From Euleptes europaea (Eukaryota > Chordata > Lepidosauria > Squamata > Sphaerodactylidae): 64,000 bases of DNA. The stretch lies in the NCBI RefSeq assembly GCF_029931775.1, contig NC_079331.1, positions 23,251,720 through 23,315,719 on the forward strand, given 5' to 3'. The notes beneath the pieces were generated by a model. It had not been told where the DNA came from and did no database searches. It was given only the letters and a program-made list of their open reading frames with translations. The translations under genes and the position numbers were made by a program. This document shows positions 1 to 11,999 of the stretch, one piece after another (the first letter of the stretch is position 1; every line of letters begins with the position of its first letter).

Positions 1-1707
1 AAACTTTCCTGCTAAGGTCATGGGCCCAGCCACCCTTGGCCAAAAGAGAGGCAGCCAAGCAGTACGAAGCAATGTTTATTTGAACTTTGAGTGTCTTCGT
101 ACCCAGAAGGGTTAAGTTGAAAGATGACCATACCTTAGCCCCGCACTCTCCAGTTATTCCTCTCCCAGAAATCTCAACAACTTCACTGTAGCTGTAATTT
201 CAGCTGTCTCCAATTATTACCAGTTTGGAGCCTTCCACAGCCTTTAATTCTATCTAACCACACAACTGAAAATTGCTTACCAGCCACTTCAGAATCCATA
301 ATGCCCTTCCTTTTGGGAGTTCACCTGTCCTGTTGTCCTTTAGCATTCTAATTTGGGGAGAGATCTCCACCTCTCTTCAGTGTGTTTTCAGGCCATGAGA
401 AGTTATTCCTCTACAACACCTATAACCACAGCAAATGATCTTTAGTAGTACCAGTTCTTTATTCCATACTGAATATATCCAAGAGGAGCAGGAGGGGGGC
501 CTTGAACCCTGCTGAGAATCTTGTGCTTTCCCTCCCCTCTTTCACGTGCTACCACGTCAGAATTTGAAACGGAATTCCTTTTAGTCATCCCAACACTTCT
601 GTGGATCAAAGTGGATTATACATGCAGGGGGGAAGGGAGAAGACCTATGATTTCCCATTTGCTCCTGTAATAAATTATATCTTTGGATCATTAGGTTTTT
701 CACAATTTTAAGTATTGGTTTATAGCTCCAGTCCTTAGCCCTTGCCCAAAATAACCAATCTGCAGAGCAAGCAGGAAAGGTGGGATATTTGCCCTCAAAT
801 TTAATCAGTAACAAAATTAGCCACCGCTCTAAATCACCATCTTGGATTATAATTCCTGTCTTTCCTTTGACCATGCACTGGATTAATGAAAACCCACCCG
901 TTCCCCTTCTTCAGTTTTGTAAGGGTGATCTTGTTATGTATCCTGGTACTCATTCAGACTACCAGTGGTACCTCTCAAAACACCGTGTATGTTTTAGATT
1001 GGCGTCAGGCTGGGGGAGCTTGTCCACATTCCAACTGTGTTAAAGTTTTGCAGAGGTTTTTTTTAGACTTGCTCCCAAGAAAGACATTCTATTTTTAAAA
1101 AAATAGACCGCCATCTCTCCCCTGAAGCCCTCAAGTGCTTGCAATTTAGCCGCCTTGTTTTCAAGAGCCGGGTTCTGAGGAGGAAAAAAATTGTTCCTTG
1201 CATTCTTTTTTTTCCCCCAGCACCCTGCTGTCAGTTTGCCAAGGGCAAAGCGTCATTCTTTGTTTCCTCTACAGCAGCTTGAGAAAGCTCTCTTGGTGCG
1301 TGGATTTATTGGCAAAGAAAACAATTCATGGAACCACTCAAACTGTGGCTTCGAAAGACAAAACAAAACCCCAAACTCCTCCAGCTGGGGCCAAAAATTT
1401 CCTCCTGAGGGTGCGTTTACATATGACATTAACCATGTCACAAGTGCAGCTATTGCTTGATATTCTGAATTAATCCAGATAAGGGGATGGACCCAGCCAG
1501 CTTTTCTGCTGGTAGAAAAGGAACAAAGGGTCCCTTTTGGCCACCCAGAAATGCTATGTTGGGGGTTGTGGGACCTGTATGGACAAAACTTCATGTGGAA
1601 GGAGGGGAATTGTGCAGAACTGAGTGGGAAAAACCCCTGGCTGAATCCACTCCAAAATTTAGAATTTCTATGCTGCTATCTGTTACTTCAGGACTATACC
1701 TCCATTT
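1..1707. other. Intergenic sequence, nothing recognised
   Basis: Moderately AT-rich. Short open frames are present but none shows a recognisable domain, and no repeat family was identified with confidence. Confidence 0.5.
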
Positions 1708-1935
1708 GAGAGCCAGCATGGTGTAGTGGTTAAGAGTGGCAGACTCTAATCTGGAGAACTGGGTTTGATTCCCCACTCCTCCACATGAAGCCTGCTGGGT
1801 GACGGTGGGCCAGTCACAGTTCTCTCCGAACACTCTCGGCCCACACAAAGGGAAGCAGTGGCAAACCAGCTCTTGCCTTGAATACCCTACAGGGTCACCA
1901 TAAATCATCTGTGACTTGACGGCACTTTCCATAAC
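1708..1935 (+). repeat. tRNA-derived SINE
   Basis: The head reads gagagccagcatggtgtagt, followed by a B-box-like GGTTTGATTCCCC; the tail carries cagggtcaccataaatca. This is the same family as the copies near 19.65, 20.88, 34.1, 35.2 and 38.6 kb, which have longer bodies. Confidence 0.75.
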
Positions 1936-2031
1936 CATATCTCAATTTGGGCTCTTGAGGGACAGAGTTTCAAAGATGTAAGACAGCCCCCAGTACCACC
2001 AGCAGTTGCCTTTGTGGCTCAGACTCGATAT

Positions 2032-2345
2032 AGAATCATACAATCATAGAGTTGGAAGTGACCACCAGGGTCATCTAGTCCAACCCCCTGCACAATGCAG
2101 GAAATTCACAACTATCTCCCCCCCACACACCCCCAGTGGCCCCTACTCCATGCCCAGAAGATGGTCAAGATGCCCTCCCTCTCATGATCTGCTTAAGGTC
2201 ACAGAATCAGCATTGCTGACAGATGGCCATCTAGCCTCTGCTTCAAAAACTCCAGGGAAGGAAAGCTCACCACCTCCCGAGGAAGCCTGTTCCACTGAGG
2301 AACCGCTCTGTTAGAACATTCTTCCTAATGTCTATTTTCTGCCTC
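2032..2345 (-). repeat. CR1 LINE 3' end
   Basis: Begins with reversed CR1 terminal repeats (atagaatcatacaatcatag) followed by ttggaagtgaccaccagggt and ctagtccaaccccctg, the conserved CR1 tail. It is truncated at its 5' end, as usual for CR1. A close relative lies at 58107-58510. Confidence 0.8.
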
Positions 2346-3140
2346 TTTCCACAACTGATTAACAAAGGCCACGTTTGGAACTGAGCAGGGCTGGAAAAGC
2401 TAAGCCAAAGTTATTGGCCCGTGGAATCACTATGACCGCACCAAAGGGCTCTTTAACTCCTTCCTCCCCACCATGGACAGCCCCACCGTGAGGCGCCTCA
2501 ACTTTTTGCTCCCACTTCTTGTGTTTTGACGGGTGCAAAGTCATGGCGAGAACTCACAAAGAGGCTTGCCCACCAGGATCAAGCTGAATATTCTTTTTCC
2601 TGGGGGTGGGGTGTGAAAAAACACGTGGTAGGAGGGCATCATTGAGGGTCCTTGGGATTAGGGGCTGGGCTGGGAGATGGATTGAACCCCTCTCTACCAT
2701 CAAGATTATCAGTTGTCAGAGAGAAGGTAATAATTTCAGGACATAGACTGAAACGTTTGGACAGACGTTTGTCACTCTTCTTACTCTTGGTTGTGGGCAC
2801 GTGATAGGGTGAGGTCGGAGGTAACTAATCCACAGGATATATCTCTGGGAGGAGATGTGTTAAATCTCTCCTTTGCCAATCCTAACAGGAAACACACACA
2901 GAGAGAGAGAATTTCCCCTTATTTCTAAATAGTAAAATAAAACTCCTTTCATTTAATTTTCCTCATTCTGAAAAAAAAATCCATGCTGTCCATGTCATCC
3001 AATCAGGCAGACTTAAGTATTCAGTTGGCCCTTAGAACACTGATCTTTAAAAAGATTCAGGTATTTTTGTGGCTTCCAACGTTAACTTGATAACCTCAAA
3101 TCAAAGATATTTTGCAAGAATATACACATGAAGTTTTAAG
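2346..3140. other. Intergenic sequence, nothing recognised
   Basis: No gene or clear repeat was seen; a short CA/GA-rich patch lies near 2892-2910. Confidence 0.4.
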
Positions 3141-3350
3141 AATGCACACATGAAGCTGCCTTTTACTTAATCAGACCACCTGTCCATCAAGGTCAGTATT
3201 GTCTACTCTGGCTGGCAGTGGCTCTCGGTTGAGGCATAGGTCTTCTTTCACATCACTTACTGCCAGATCTTTTAATTGGAGATGCCAGGGATTGAACCTA
3301 GGACTTTCTGCATGTGAAGCAGATGCTCTACCACTGAGCCATGGTCCCTC
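3141..3350 (-). repeat. Sauria-type SINE
   Basis: Reversed copy: the tRNA-like head is at the right (agatgctctaccactgagcc) and the tail at the left (cacatgaagctgccttttac). The middle includes caaggtcagtattgtctact. This family is typical of squamates and supports the host assignment. Confidence 0.8.
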
Positions 3351-3980
3351 ACTTGGAGGTAACTTGTGATCTGCCACTCTACCAGGGCAAATAACAGCCT
3401 CTTCTGGCCAAGAGGCAGCCAGGCCCAAGCAAAGGAACTGGGGTGTCTGTAGTCAGGACATGCATATAACCATGTAAACAGGCAAAATCTTCTTTAAGAG
3501 TCATTTTTTTTCCTTAGCTGCAAGACTAATCTGTCCTTATGACACATTTCATCAATAGTTTAAAGAACCGCACTACAGACATTATGAAAGATTTTAAAGA
3601 TTACTTTTATTAAGGTTTAAAGGAGGAGGTTGTTTTTAAACAAAAACACTTCCTTACAGTGTCAAGAAACCAATCCTAATAGTTCAGGCCTGGCTTAGCC
3701 AGGTGTGGATCTGTATGGTAGACCTTTGAGCAAATAGTTGATTTAGTTTCGGGACAGTACCGAATGTGTTTTGGCAAAGGATGACACTTCGTAGACCTTG
3801 GCTACACTCAAATACTCTTTCCAGGATTCTTTATTACCCTCTCCAACACATGCCATTCACATGTAGGTCAAGTTTGCACATTTATTTCTTCTGAGACAGT
3901 TGCAGAGCAATCTGTGATACAATGAAGTCCTCCTTCGAAGTAGAATTGTGTGTCCCTACACTAATCATCATCATAATAAT
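3351..3980. other. Intergenic sequence, nothing recognised
   Basis: AT-rich, with no gene or repeat family identified. Confidence 0.4.
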
Positions 3981-4196
3981 TGTGTGCTGCCATGTCACAA
4001 ACAACTCATGGTGACTTTAGGATTGTGGGGTTTTCAAGGTAAGAGATGAGCAGAGGGGGGTTGCCGTTGCCTGCCTCTGCAAAGCAACCCCGGACTTCCT
4101 TGGTGGTCTCCCATCCAGGGTACTGAGGCCAACCCTACTTAGCTTCTGAGATCTGATTACATCTGGCTAACCAAGGCTGTTCAGGCTGCCTACACT
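3981..4196 (-). repeat. 5S-rRNA-derived SINE
   Basis: The right end matches the reverse complement of the 5S rRNA internal promoter region (ggtggtctcccatccaggg, then ttagcttctgagatctga). The body has gcctgcctctgcaaagcaac. This is a SINE3-like head on a squamate-type body, not a functional 5S gene. Confidence 0.7.
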
Positions 4197-4508
4197 ACTG
4201 CCCCTACACGAACACCCTCTGAACTGCAGGTGGAGCTGCATTTTAGATCCACAAATAAAGTCTAATCAAAATGATCAAGAGCCAGGCTGACCTCATAAGG
4301 TATGACACATTCCCTACAAGACCAGACACCTAATTCGAGTTCTAAGACAGCCAGCGGTGGTTACTTACCGATAAAGCAACATGGAGACAGGCTACATATG
4401 CCTAGTTACCCTTAGCTGCTATGAATTTATTCATTTTCATTTAAAGCTTCTGTAGACAGCCTTTTCTCTCTAAGTCATTCTAAAGTTTCCTGTCCAACAG
4501 CTTACACA

Positions 4509-4645
4509 AGGTAAAAGGTAAAGTTCCCCTGTGCAAGCACCGGGTCATTCCTGACTCATGGGGTGATGTCACATCCCAACGTTTTCTAGGCAGACTTTGT
4601 TTACCGGGTGGTTTGCCAGTGCCTTCCCCAGCCAAGGTACATTGC
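4509..4645 (+). repeat. Short interspersed repeat (GGTAAAGGTAAAG type)
   Basis: Contains ggtaaaaggtaaagttcccc, caagcaccgggtcattcctg and gtttaccgggtggtttgcca, a short interspersed repeat that I recall from squamates but cannot name. Confidence 0.5.
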
Positions 4646-5689
4646 CACAAGGTACATTGCCACAAAGACATAATTTGGTTCTAAAGGGATGATCATATGG
4701 AACTGCAAGAATTATGGAGTGGACCTGTGTGGAGGGTTTTGCACACTTCCAATGCAAGATATTATTATGACTATTTTCTATAACCCATAGCTGAGCCCAC
4801 GGAAGACGGGCTGGGACGTGTTTCTGTGAGAATATGGACACCAGGCCCCCTGCATCAAGACTCTGTCCTTTCCCTGCAGACCGAAAGACTGGGAGTCCTT
4901 TTGCTTACCCTTCTGAAAGGGAGGCTGACACACTCCTTTTGGGAGTTCTTCAGCATCTCTGTTTTCTCAGCAGAGTTGCCTGGAGCTTGGTGTCATTTCT
5001 ATAGGAGTGAGATTCTGGCTGTACAATTGCTGAAGATTTGTGCCGATGGTGGAGACTTTACCTTCACTAAAGGGGAGGGTCATAAACTACAAGTGTGCTC
5101 TAACAACAGGATTTATGGATTGAGCCTTCCTGGCTATTGAAGAACAAACCTGAGCTGCTCAGCCCTGCGTTTTGATGGGCGCAGCTGCTCTGAGCTGGAA
5201 TCCTGGAGAGAAAGTTCAAGGTTTATAAGTGGCTGGTCAGCCCAAGAGGTTTTTAATGGAAAATGAATGTCTGGGGCCTTTAAATGGTTTTAGGGATGGG
5301 GGGGGGTGGTCCTTCTCCCAGCTGATCCACCACAAAATCCAGTGAAAGAGAGAGAGGGAGACAGGGAGAGCAAACCAGATGAACCAACTCCAAGACAGGT
5401 GAGTGAAATCCTGGGCGGGTGTGGGCGCCCACAGGCAGGTGCCCCAGTATAGCCTACCAGCAGCTGCTGAGCCCTGGGAGTTTTCAGAATGTGGGGAAGC
5501 CCTTCCCCCTCCTCCTGCCCCCTCCTCCTGGGCTCTTCCTTCTCCCTAGGGCTTGCTCACTTAAACACCTCCACATCTCCTAGTGTGCAAAGGAGGGGGG
5601 GAAGAGGAGGGGGGAAGAGGAGGGGGGCTCAGCAAAGCGTTAATTGTTCCCTTTTAGCTCATTTTCGCCCAACCGGGCTGTCGGGGAAA
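4646..5689. other. Intergenic sequence with a small G-rich repeat
   Basis: No gene was recognised. A short purine minisatellite of ggaggggggaag-type units lies at about 5589-5630. Confidence 0.4.
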
Positions 5690-5790
5690 GCGCTGTTTTA
5701 ACCTAATCAATAAAGTCTTGTCTATTGATCGTGTAAATTTCATTCTCCAACCATCACTTAACCATCCTCTTCTATTGAGAGTTATCGGGC
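5690..5790. promoter_or_regulatory. Candidate conserved non-coding element (5.7 kb)
   Basis: An AT-rich island at the edge of the GC-rich domain, with attgatcgtgtaaatttcat and related homeodomain-like motifs. Conservation is inferred from composition only. Confidence 0.25.
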
Positions 5791-6164
5791 AGAGCCGGGG
5801 GCGGAGGGGAGTAAGAGAGGAGAATCGTCCTGGTTCCCCCACCACCACCAAGTATGAGCTTGCTGAGGACTGCTGTGCTTTGGGGGGGGGGATTGTGTTA
5901 CATAAACCATTCCAGACATCCCAGAGTGGGGGAGTGGAGGGGCGGGGGAGTTCTGCGGGCGAGGAGGGGTCTGCAGGGGGGCTTCCCTCCCTCCCTCCTC
6001 TCTGGCCTTCCCAAGCCGGGCGGGGTGGGGGCAGCTGCCCTCCTCCCATGCTGGCCGCGGGTCCGGGAGGCCGGAGGGGCGCGCCGCTGTCCAGGGTGCT
6101 GGAACCCCCCCCCCGCCGGGCTGGATCCCGGGAAGAGAGCCCCCCCCCGCATCCTTTTATCAAT

Positions 6165-6475
6165 GTCCAGTAATTAAAATGTCACCGTTTAATTTCCAGG
6201 CCTTCGTTCTGGGCGGCCGGGCCCCCCTCGTCAAGAGTCCAATCGAAAGGCCATTTTCCCCCAGCAGCAGCAGCGAGCGGCGGCGGGCGGGCGGCGGGGC
6301 CCGGCGTGGATCGATCGCGCGGGGGCTGGGATTGATCGGCCGCTAAAATGAAATTTATTGGGGTCATGGTTTTATATGGTGCTGATACAACTGTTAAATG
6401 GGGAACATTCGTTTCCAATAGGAGGCGTTTATTAAACTTCCACTGAATTAGACCGCCATGATTTATGGGGCAATC
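6165..6475. promoter_or_regulatory. Candidate conserved non-coding element (6.2-6.5 kb)
   Basis: Two AT-rich blocks (cagtaattaaaatgtcaccg near 6170 and aaatgaaatttattggggtc near 6348) flank a GC-rich core with no repeats or open frame. Such sharply AT-rich blocks inside a CpG-rich domain upstream of a developmental regulator are typical of enhancers. Confidence 0.35.
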
Positions 6476-6689
6476 TCGCAGCGGCCAGCCCCTCCAGCCA
6501 GGGGAGAGGGAGGGCCCGGCCTGGACGCCTCCTCGCCCGCAGACACTGGGAAAGAGGTGGCGCGGGACGGTGGGCTTTAACCCGGGGACGGGGCCGCGGG
6601 AGTCCCGGGCGGGGCCCGTCGGCAGAGAGGGGCCAGGGGCGGGCGGGGCTCCAGAGGCCCGCCAAAGGGGCCAGCTCTCTCATTCTCGG

Positions 6690-6870
6690 CCCTCTCTGGA
6701 CGCTGAAGTGCCCCTTTGTGGCTTTCTTCATATAACTTTTCGGCCCCGTATCAAAATGCGCTAGGCGGCTTGCCCTCGCCGCACCTTGTGGCAATGAGTT
6801 CCTTAGGACCATGGCACGCTCTGTGAGGCGTCCTCTTTACACAAAAGCCGCTCTTTGTGCTGGAGCCAAG
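6690..6870. promoter_or_regulatory. Candidate conserved non-coding element (6.7 kb)
   Basis: Balanced-composition, non-repetitive sequence (catataacttttcggccccg, gcaccttgtggcaatgagtt) within the GC-rich domain. No coding potential was recognised. Weakly supported. Confidence 0.25.
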
Positions 6871-7074
6871 AGGTCAAATCCACGGGTGCGTTTTTTTCTT
6901 CTCCCCTCCTTCCTGGGTGCAAGATTCTTCCTCTAGAGTCCCTCCAGTTTTGAAAGGCAGGCTCCCGGTTCCAAATCGCTCATTTTAAAAAAACCAACTA
7001 GGAAAATGTGGAGAAAGCCAACCCCCATCCCATTCTTATCCCCCAACAAAAACAATGTACCCCCTCAAAAAAAA

Positions 7075-7320
7075 ATCCTTTGCATTGGGTGATCATTGAG
7101 TGTTAATTAGAAATTGTTACAATTAAACCCACCAAGCACGCACGTGCGCGCACACGCCTTAATTACATCTGATTTTTAATTCCGAATCCGTGTTTACACA
7201 GTAAGCGAGACGTACCTCCTGATTATCCCCAATACTCTTTATACTGTACTAATTATGTAAATTAAACCTAATTAACTGACAAAAAAACTGCAGTTAATTC
7301 AACTGTTAAAAGATATGGGA
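7075..7320. promoter_or_regulatory. Candidate conserved non-coding element (7.1-7.3 kb)
   Basis: Contains several homeodomain-type cores: gttaattag at 7102, ctaattatgtaaattaaacc near 7249, taattaactgac near 7270. Non-coding and non-repetitive, about 7 kb upstream of the SKOR1 start codon. Confidence 0.4.
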
Positions 7321-9159
7321 TCGCAAGAAGCTCCAGAGAAGCAAGGAGAGGAAGCGGGGGAGCTCACACCTGCCTGGACCGCCTCCCCTCCCTCTTGGAG
7401 CCGGGCAGAGGGGAGGGGAGGACCGGCCGGAGAACCCTGGCTTAAAGCCGGCGGCCTTCCCGGGGACCAGCGCAGCCTTTGCCGCTAAAATCAGAGCCCC
7501 CTCCCGGGACCCGAAAGGTCACGCCAAAGATTTCGAATGGCCGCCCCCCTCCCTGGCTCTTTTTGAACAAATAAACGTGCTTCCTTTCTTTCTTCCTTCC
7601 TTTCTTAACTCCTCTTCGCTCCCCCACCTAATCCCGAAACCGCCTTCCAAAGAGAGTGGTTTCAGGCTGTGGTTTGGTGTCAGGAAGGGAAACGAAAACA
7701 AGTCCATAAGCGCCCCCCCCACCCACTCCAGAGCAGGGACTGTTTTCGTAGGGGCTCTTTGGCTGGTGCCAGGGGGCGGCGCCCTGTCCTGGGTTCTGCG
7801 GTCTGCCTAGGTTGGCCAGCATTATGGGGAGCTCTGAGATGAGCCAGACGAGCCAGCTGCCTGCTTGGGACTTCTTGGTCGCTCCTGCGTGCGCGTGCGT
7901 GTGCATAGGGTGCTACTGCCTACCAGCTCCTGGCTCTTACAGGGAAGGGGGGGCAGGAGGTCCCGCAGGGCCTTGCCTTCCGCCCCACAGACCCCCGCCC
8001 CCCTAGAACGGCAGGTCACCTCCTGGAACTTCAAGCAGCGCCTCCCGCGGCCTCTCGGGGGAACTGCCCTTGGCCCGGCCAGGCGCTGTCCCGGGTGCTG
8101 AACGGAGGGGCGCGCGGGGAGCCCACCTTCGCTCCTGGGATCCCGGGCCGGAGCCGTCGACCCACGCCGGGCTCCGCTGGGGCTCCGGGCCGAGGGCGAT
8201 TCAGCACTTCGGACAGCGCACGCTGGGAGGGCAGCGGGAGGTTGTGGGGCCCGGTGGGCTCATGCGAGGAGGGTGTGTGTGTTTTGGGCCAGACGCCTAG
8301 TCCGGCTGCGGGATGATGATGATGATGAATAAATACCACCTGAGCAAAGAGCGAAAGGCCCCCTCGGTGCATGTTTCTATTTACCTTCCTGGCCATTTAG
8401 CAACATTCGCCGAAGGTAGTCAATGTCGACAGGCGCCTGAGGCCTTTGCTTATGTCTGCACCTGGGCTTGAATCAAGCCGGGGACACGCCGGGGACTTGG
8501 AGGGTGGTTTTCTTGGAGCAGCCTGGCGGGGGCCGCCTTGCACCCTCGGGACACCAGTCCAAGCATGAGCAAGGGGAGGAGGGCGCCCTACCAACCCCGC
8601 AGGGGTTGAAGACCCTTCCTTTGTACTGAGACTTCTCCTCAGCCTCACTTCAGGGTGGGCTTTCCCCCCTGGGCAGTTGAAGGGGCGCGCCTGTCTCGCT
8701 CACCCTTTGGAGCTGTGCTTTGCGTCCAGATCTCGAACTGTTACTTATTTTTGCAGGGTTGTAATTAAACATGGATATAGAACCCGCGGGCTGCTCTTAA
8801 ACAGGCGGCGCTTTCAATGGGTCGTCGAGTCCTTCCCCCCCAAAACGGTAAGAGAATCTCTCCACCCCGCGGGAATGAAAGGACGGGATTAGGGCTCTGG
8901 GAGGGTGGGGATCAAGTCTCTCCTGCCCGCTCTTTTCTGTTATTTGCAGGCGGCCCCTCCAACTTCTTCCGCGCTGCCAACTTTGCTCTGCGCCTCCCCC
9001 CCCCCCCCGTCCCGGGGTTGCGTTTGCAATTGACACTCCCGGCTAACAGACGGGTCTAATATCCACCGCTCTGCAGAGGTTAAGAGCCCTGGGGCGAAGG
9101 GCGGGGGGAGGCGGGGGGAGGGAGAGGAAGGACGCAGCGGGAGGGGGGATCGGATTAAA
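7321..9159. other. GC-rich upstream domain
   Basis: CpG-rich sequence with no recognised repeat. One AT-rich patch (ttgtaattaaacatggatat near 8760) could be regulatory. Open frames here follow from GC-rich composition and lack domains. Confidence 0.4.
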
Positions 9160-9615
9160 CACGGCACTTTGTAAGTATTTAAATTTTCATTTAAACTCCA
9201 CGCGCCGCGGTTTGTGTTCGTTTGTTTGAGTTTGGTTTTTTTTCCCTCTCCACGTCGAGATCTTGCATAACGCAGCGCAGCTCCGGTGAATTATTCTAAT
9301 AAATAATGTTAAAAAAGCGAGGGAACGGGTCCCCCCGTCAAATAAATACAAAACCCCATTCCATCAAATTAATACCGAAAGCCTAACTTTTGTCTTTACC
9401 GACACACACTCACACATATTAAAATCATGCATAAAGCGCCTGTCTCGGCGGGGGGCGGCCCGCGAAGCCCCCGGCAGGCGCTCCGGCTTCCTCTTATGAA
9501 AAGGGTTCATCTTTTTAACTTCCTCGCCAGCGCGGGCGGCCCTCGGCGGCGGGCGGGCGAATCGGTGGGCGCTGTAATAACGGCTAATAAATATTTAACT
9601 ACACGTTGTTTTGCT
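9160..9615. promoter_or_regulatory. Candidate conserved non-coding block (9.2-9.6 kb)
   Basis: AT-rich patches (taagtatttaaattttcatt, cggctaataaatatttaact) alternate with CpG-rich sequence. There is no repeat signature. Composition resembles the neighbouring candidate enhancers. Confidence 0.3.
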
Positions 9616-9734
9616 GCGGGGGGGGGGAGGCCAGGAGCCGCTGGGGGTGCCCGGCGAAAGGGTTTGGGCCGCATTGGCCAGGCTGAAGTCTAATTAAGGG
9701 GAAAGGCTTGTGGGGGGGCGCCTCCTCTCTGGCC

Positions 9735-9840
9735 ATCCCGAGCCGCAACATTTATTGGTCACGATGCGAGATGCAGTGTGTGCCTGCTTTAAATAATTAA
9801 AAGGAGAGGGATAATTACCGAATCCCCTTGTAATTATGGG
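9735..9840. promoter_or_regulatory. Candidate conserved non-coding element (9.8 kb)
   Basis: Three homeodomain-type cores within 60 bp: aaataattaaaagg, gggataattaccg and ttgtaattatggg. A CCAAT-like inverted box (attggtcacgatg) lies upstream at 9753. Confidence 0.4.
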
Positions 9841-10469
9841 CAGCCCTTCGCTGCTGGAAAGGGGAGCCGCCCGCGCGGACCAGCCAGGCCGGGTTACCTC
9901 GCCGCTTTCAGGAATTTTCCAGTTCACCTTTTGTCTGTCCAAGGTGGGGAGGAGGGGGGGCGTGAGATTTGAGAAGGAGGGCGGCGGCGGCGAATTCTCC
10001 GATCCAGGCAAAAAGGACGGACCCCCTTTTAAAATCGGAAGCGCTCCTTTCCGCCTGGCCTTTCGTCCTTAGGCTTTTCCTAAGAAAAGTCGAAACTCCA
10101 ACCAGGGCTGGCGAAATTATCTCAAATTATTCTGCGGCGCCCCCCCCCGCCCCCGCTCGTTTCTCAAGCTCCCCCCTCTCCGATGGTAATGAATTCCGGC
10201 CTTCCCGAGAGAAACAGCCTTTCTCCGTCCTCCCCCACCACCCCCAGCGCCATCGGATTCCTGGGAAGAGATTTATGCCCCCAAATCTGCTTTCAAGGAC
10301 AAACCCCGTTTAATGACACATCAGATCCCAAGTAGGCGAGCAGAGCGTTTTCATCACAATGCTGGCGTGAATCGGGTGGCGCACATATGTCGGGGCGAGG
10401 GGGGAAAGCTGTTCGCAGGCGGACGGGCGCCCGCCTCCCCACAAAAGCCCCAGCCCCGGGGCAGCGCCG

Positions 10470-10575
10470 GGCCGTTATTAACTTCTGTTTGATTAGGGTA
10501 ATTGCTCAAATTTGGGACCGGACAGTATGATTAATTACAGTTTAATTAACGCGTCCATTAAGAGCACTTAATGCC
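10470..10575. promoter_or_regulatory. Candidate conserved non-coding element (10.5 kb)
   Basis: Contains attagggtaattgctcaaat, tgattaattacagtttaatt and aagagcacttaatgcc, a cluster of TAATTA-type cores about 4 kb upstream of the start codon and 2 kb upstream of the inferred promoter. Confidence 0.4.
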
Positions 10576-10639
10576 GCGTTGCTCCCAGAAAACCGCCTGA
10601 GGAATGGCGCTTGAAGGAAAGAGGAGGGTCGGAGGTTTT

Positions 10640-10850
10640 TTTTTTTCCCCCTTCTAATTTTTTAAATCGGAATTTATTTATTTTGGCATCGGAAAATACC
10701 CGGGTAAGGTTTCCATATAAAGGAGATGGGTGGAGGGGAATAAATGAAATTAAAATGGTGATGCTAATCAAAGAATCTGGTAAAATCCACTTTAAAGCCA
10801 CATTTCCAGAATTTCTTCCTGCCTTGCTGAACGCCAGTCACGACTAAAGC
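10640..10850. promoter_or_regulatory. Candidate conserved non-coding element (10.7 kb)
   Basis: AT-rich, non-repetitive stretch (ggggaataaatgaaattaaa, tggtgatgctaatcaaagaa) inside the CpG-rich domain. Weakly supported. Confidence 0.25.
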
Positions 10851-11999
10851 TGGTATTTTCTGGATGGTGGTTCCCCTCTGTTTGCCTAAGCGCGGAGGCC
10901 TCCCAGTCACCTCCAGAAAACCCTTCCTGCGACCAGAACCCCCCTCCTCAGGCCTGGCCGCCACACGCGGGTTTCTTCCCACAGTCCTGCTTCGCCTGGG
11001 TCGCGATTCCTGCCAGAGGGAGAGCAAAGCCGGGCGAAGGAAAGAGGGTTTCTCTGCACAGGCCGGGAGGGTGGGGGCTTTGCAAAAAGAATAAAAGAGT
11101 TTTCCATTCCCCCCCCCCCAGATGTGTAGATTAAAATCTAAATTAAAGATCAAGGCATAACCTTTCTCAAAAGGGTCCCTTCGAAACGTCTCAATACATT
11201 TGTCATCTATCTATCAAAAATCCAGGTGGAGAAAGGTAACTATCGTTAGGGATGTGGATAAGGACGCCTCTCTAATGTCACGCCGTCAAAATTGGAAAGG
11301 GGCAGGAGGGCCACGTCCTAAGAAGGCGCGATCTGTTCCCCTCCCCACATTTGCGAAAACTTTTCCAGGCTGTTTCGCAGCACAGGATCGATCAGAGATC
11401 CAGCAGAGAGCGAGCGGGAGAGCGCGCCTGGCCTTGCTGAGGTCCCCCAACGAAAAGGGCGGCGCTGGAGCTGATCGCAGGTCGAACTATTGATTACCAA
11501 TCGGTCTCCCCCACTTTTGCTCTCCTCACTTGTGGGGGGGGGACGCCATCAGTTTGTGACTGGGGGAGTCCGAATTCGCTCCTCGGGTTCGGGCCAAGGG
11601 ACTGGCCAGCCCTCGCCCAACCCCCACCCGAAGACGTCTTATCGACAGCCTTTAAAAAAGAGATCTGGCCGCCTCCCCGCTCTTGCCCGTGAAATCGCTT
11701 GGAGGGAGATCCAGCCGGTGGCCAGAAGCGGATCTCTATCGCCCTCCGATTTCCCTCCCGCAAACCCCCAAGGGCCTCTCGGGGCCATCCCAAACCCCAG
11801 AGGGTTGGGGGGGGGGAAGGGAGAGAGGGACCATGTAGGACTCCCGGCACAAGCCTCTCCGGCCAAGTGGCCCTCCGCCCCAGCCTTGCCTCTCCAGACC
11901 CGCGAGGGTCTACGCTGTGTGGAGGACTTGGGAGGGGGGTCCCAGTGGAGGGGGAGGCGTCACAGAGCCCGGGCCCCTCTGGCCAGCCCAGATCTTCCC

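Noticed and set aside
5654-6177. Overlapping open frames of 107-169 codons on both strands
   Set aside because: All lie in CpG-rich sequence, overlap each other on opposite strands and lack domains or splice support.
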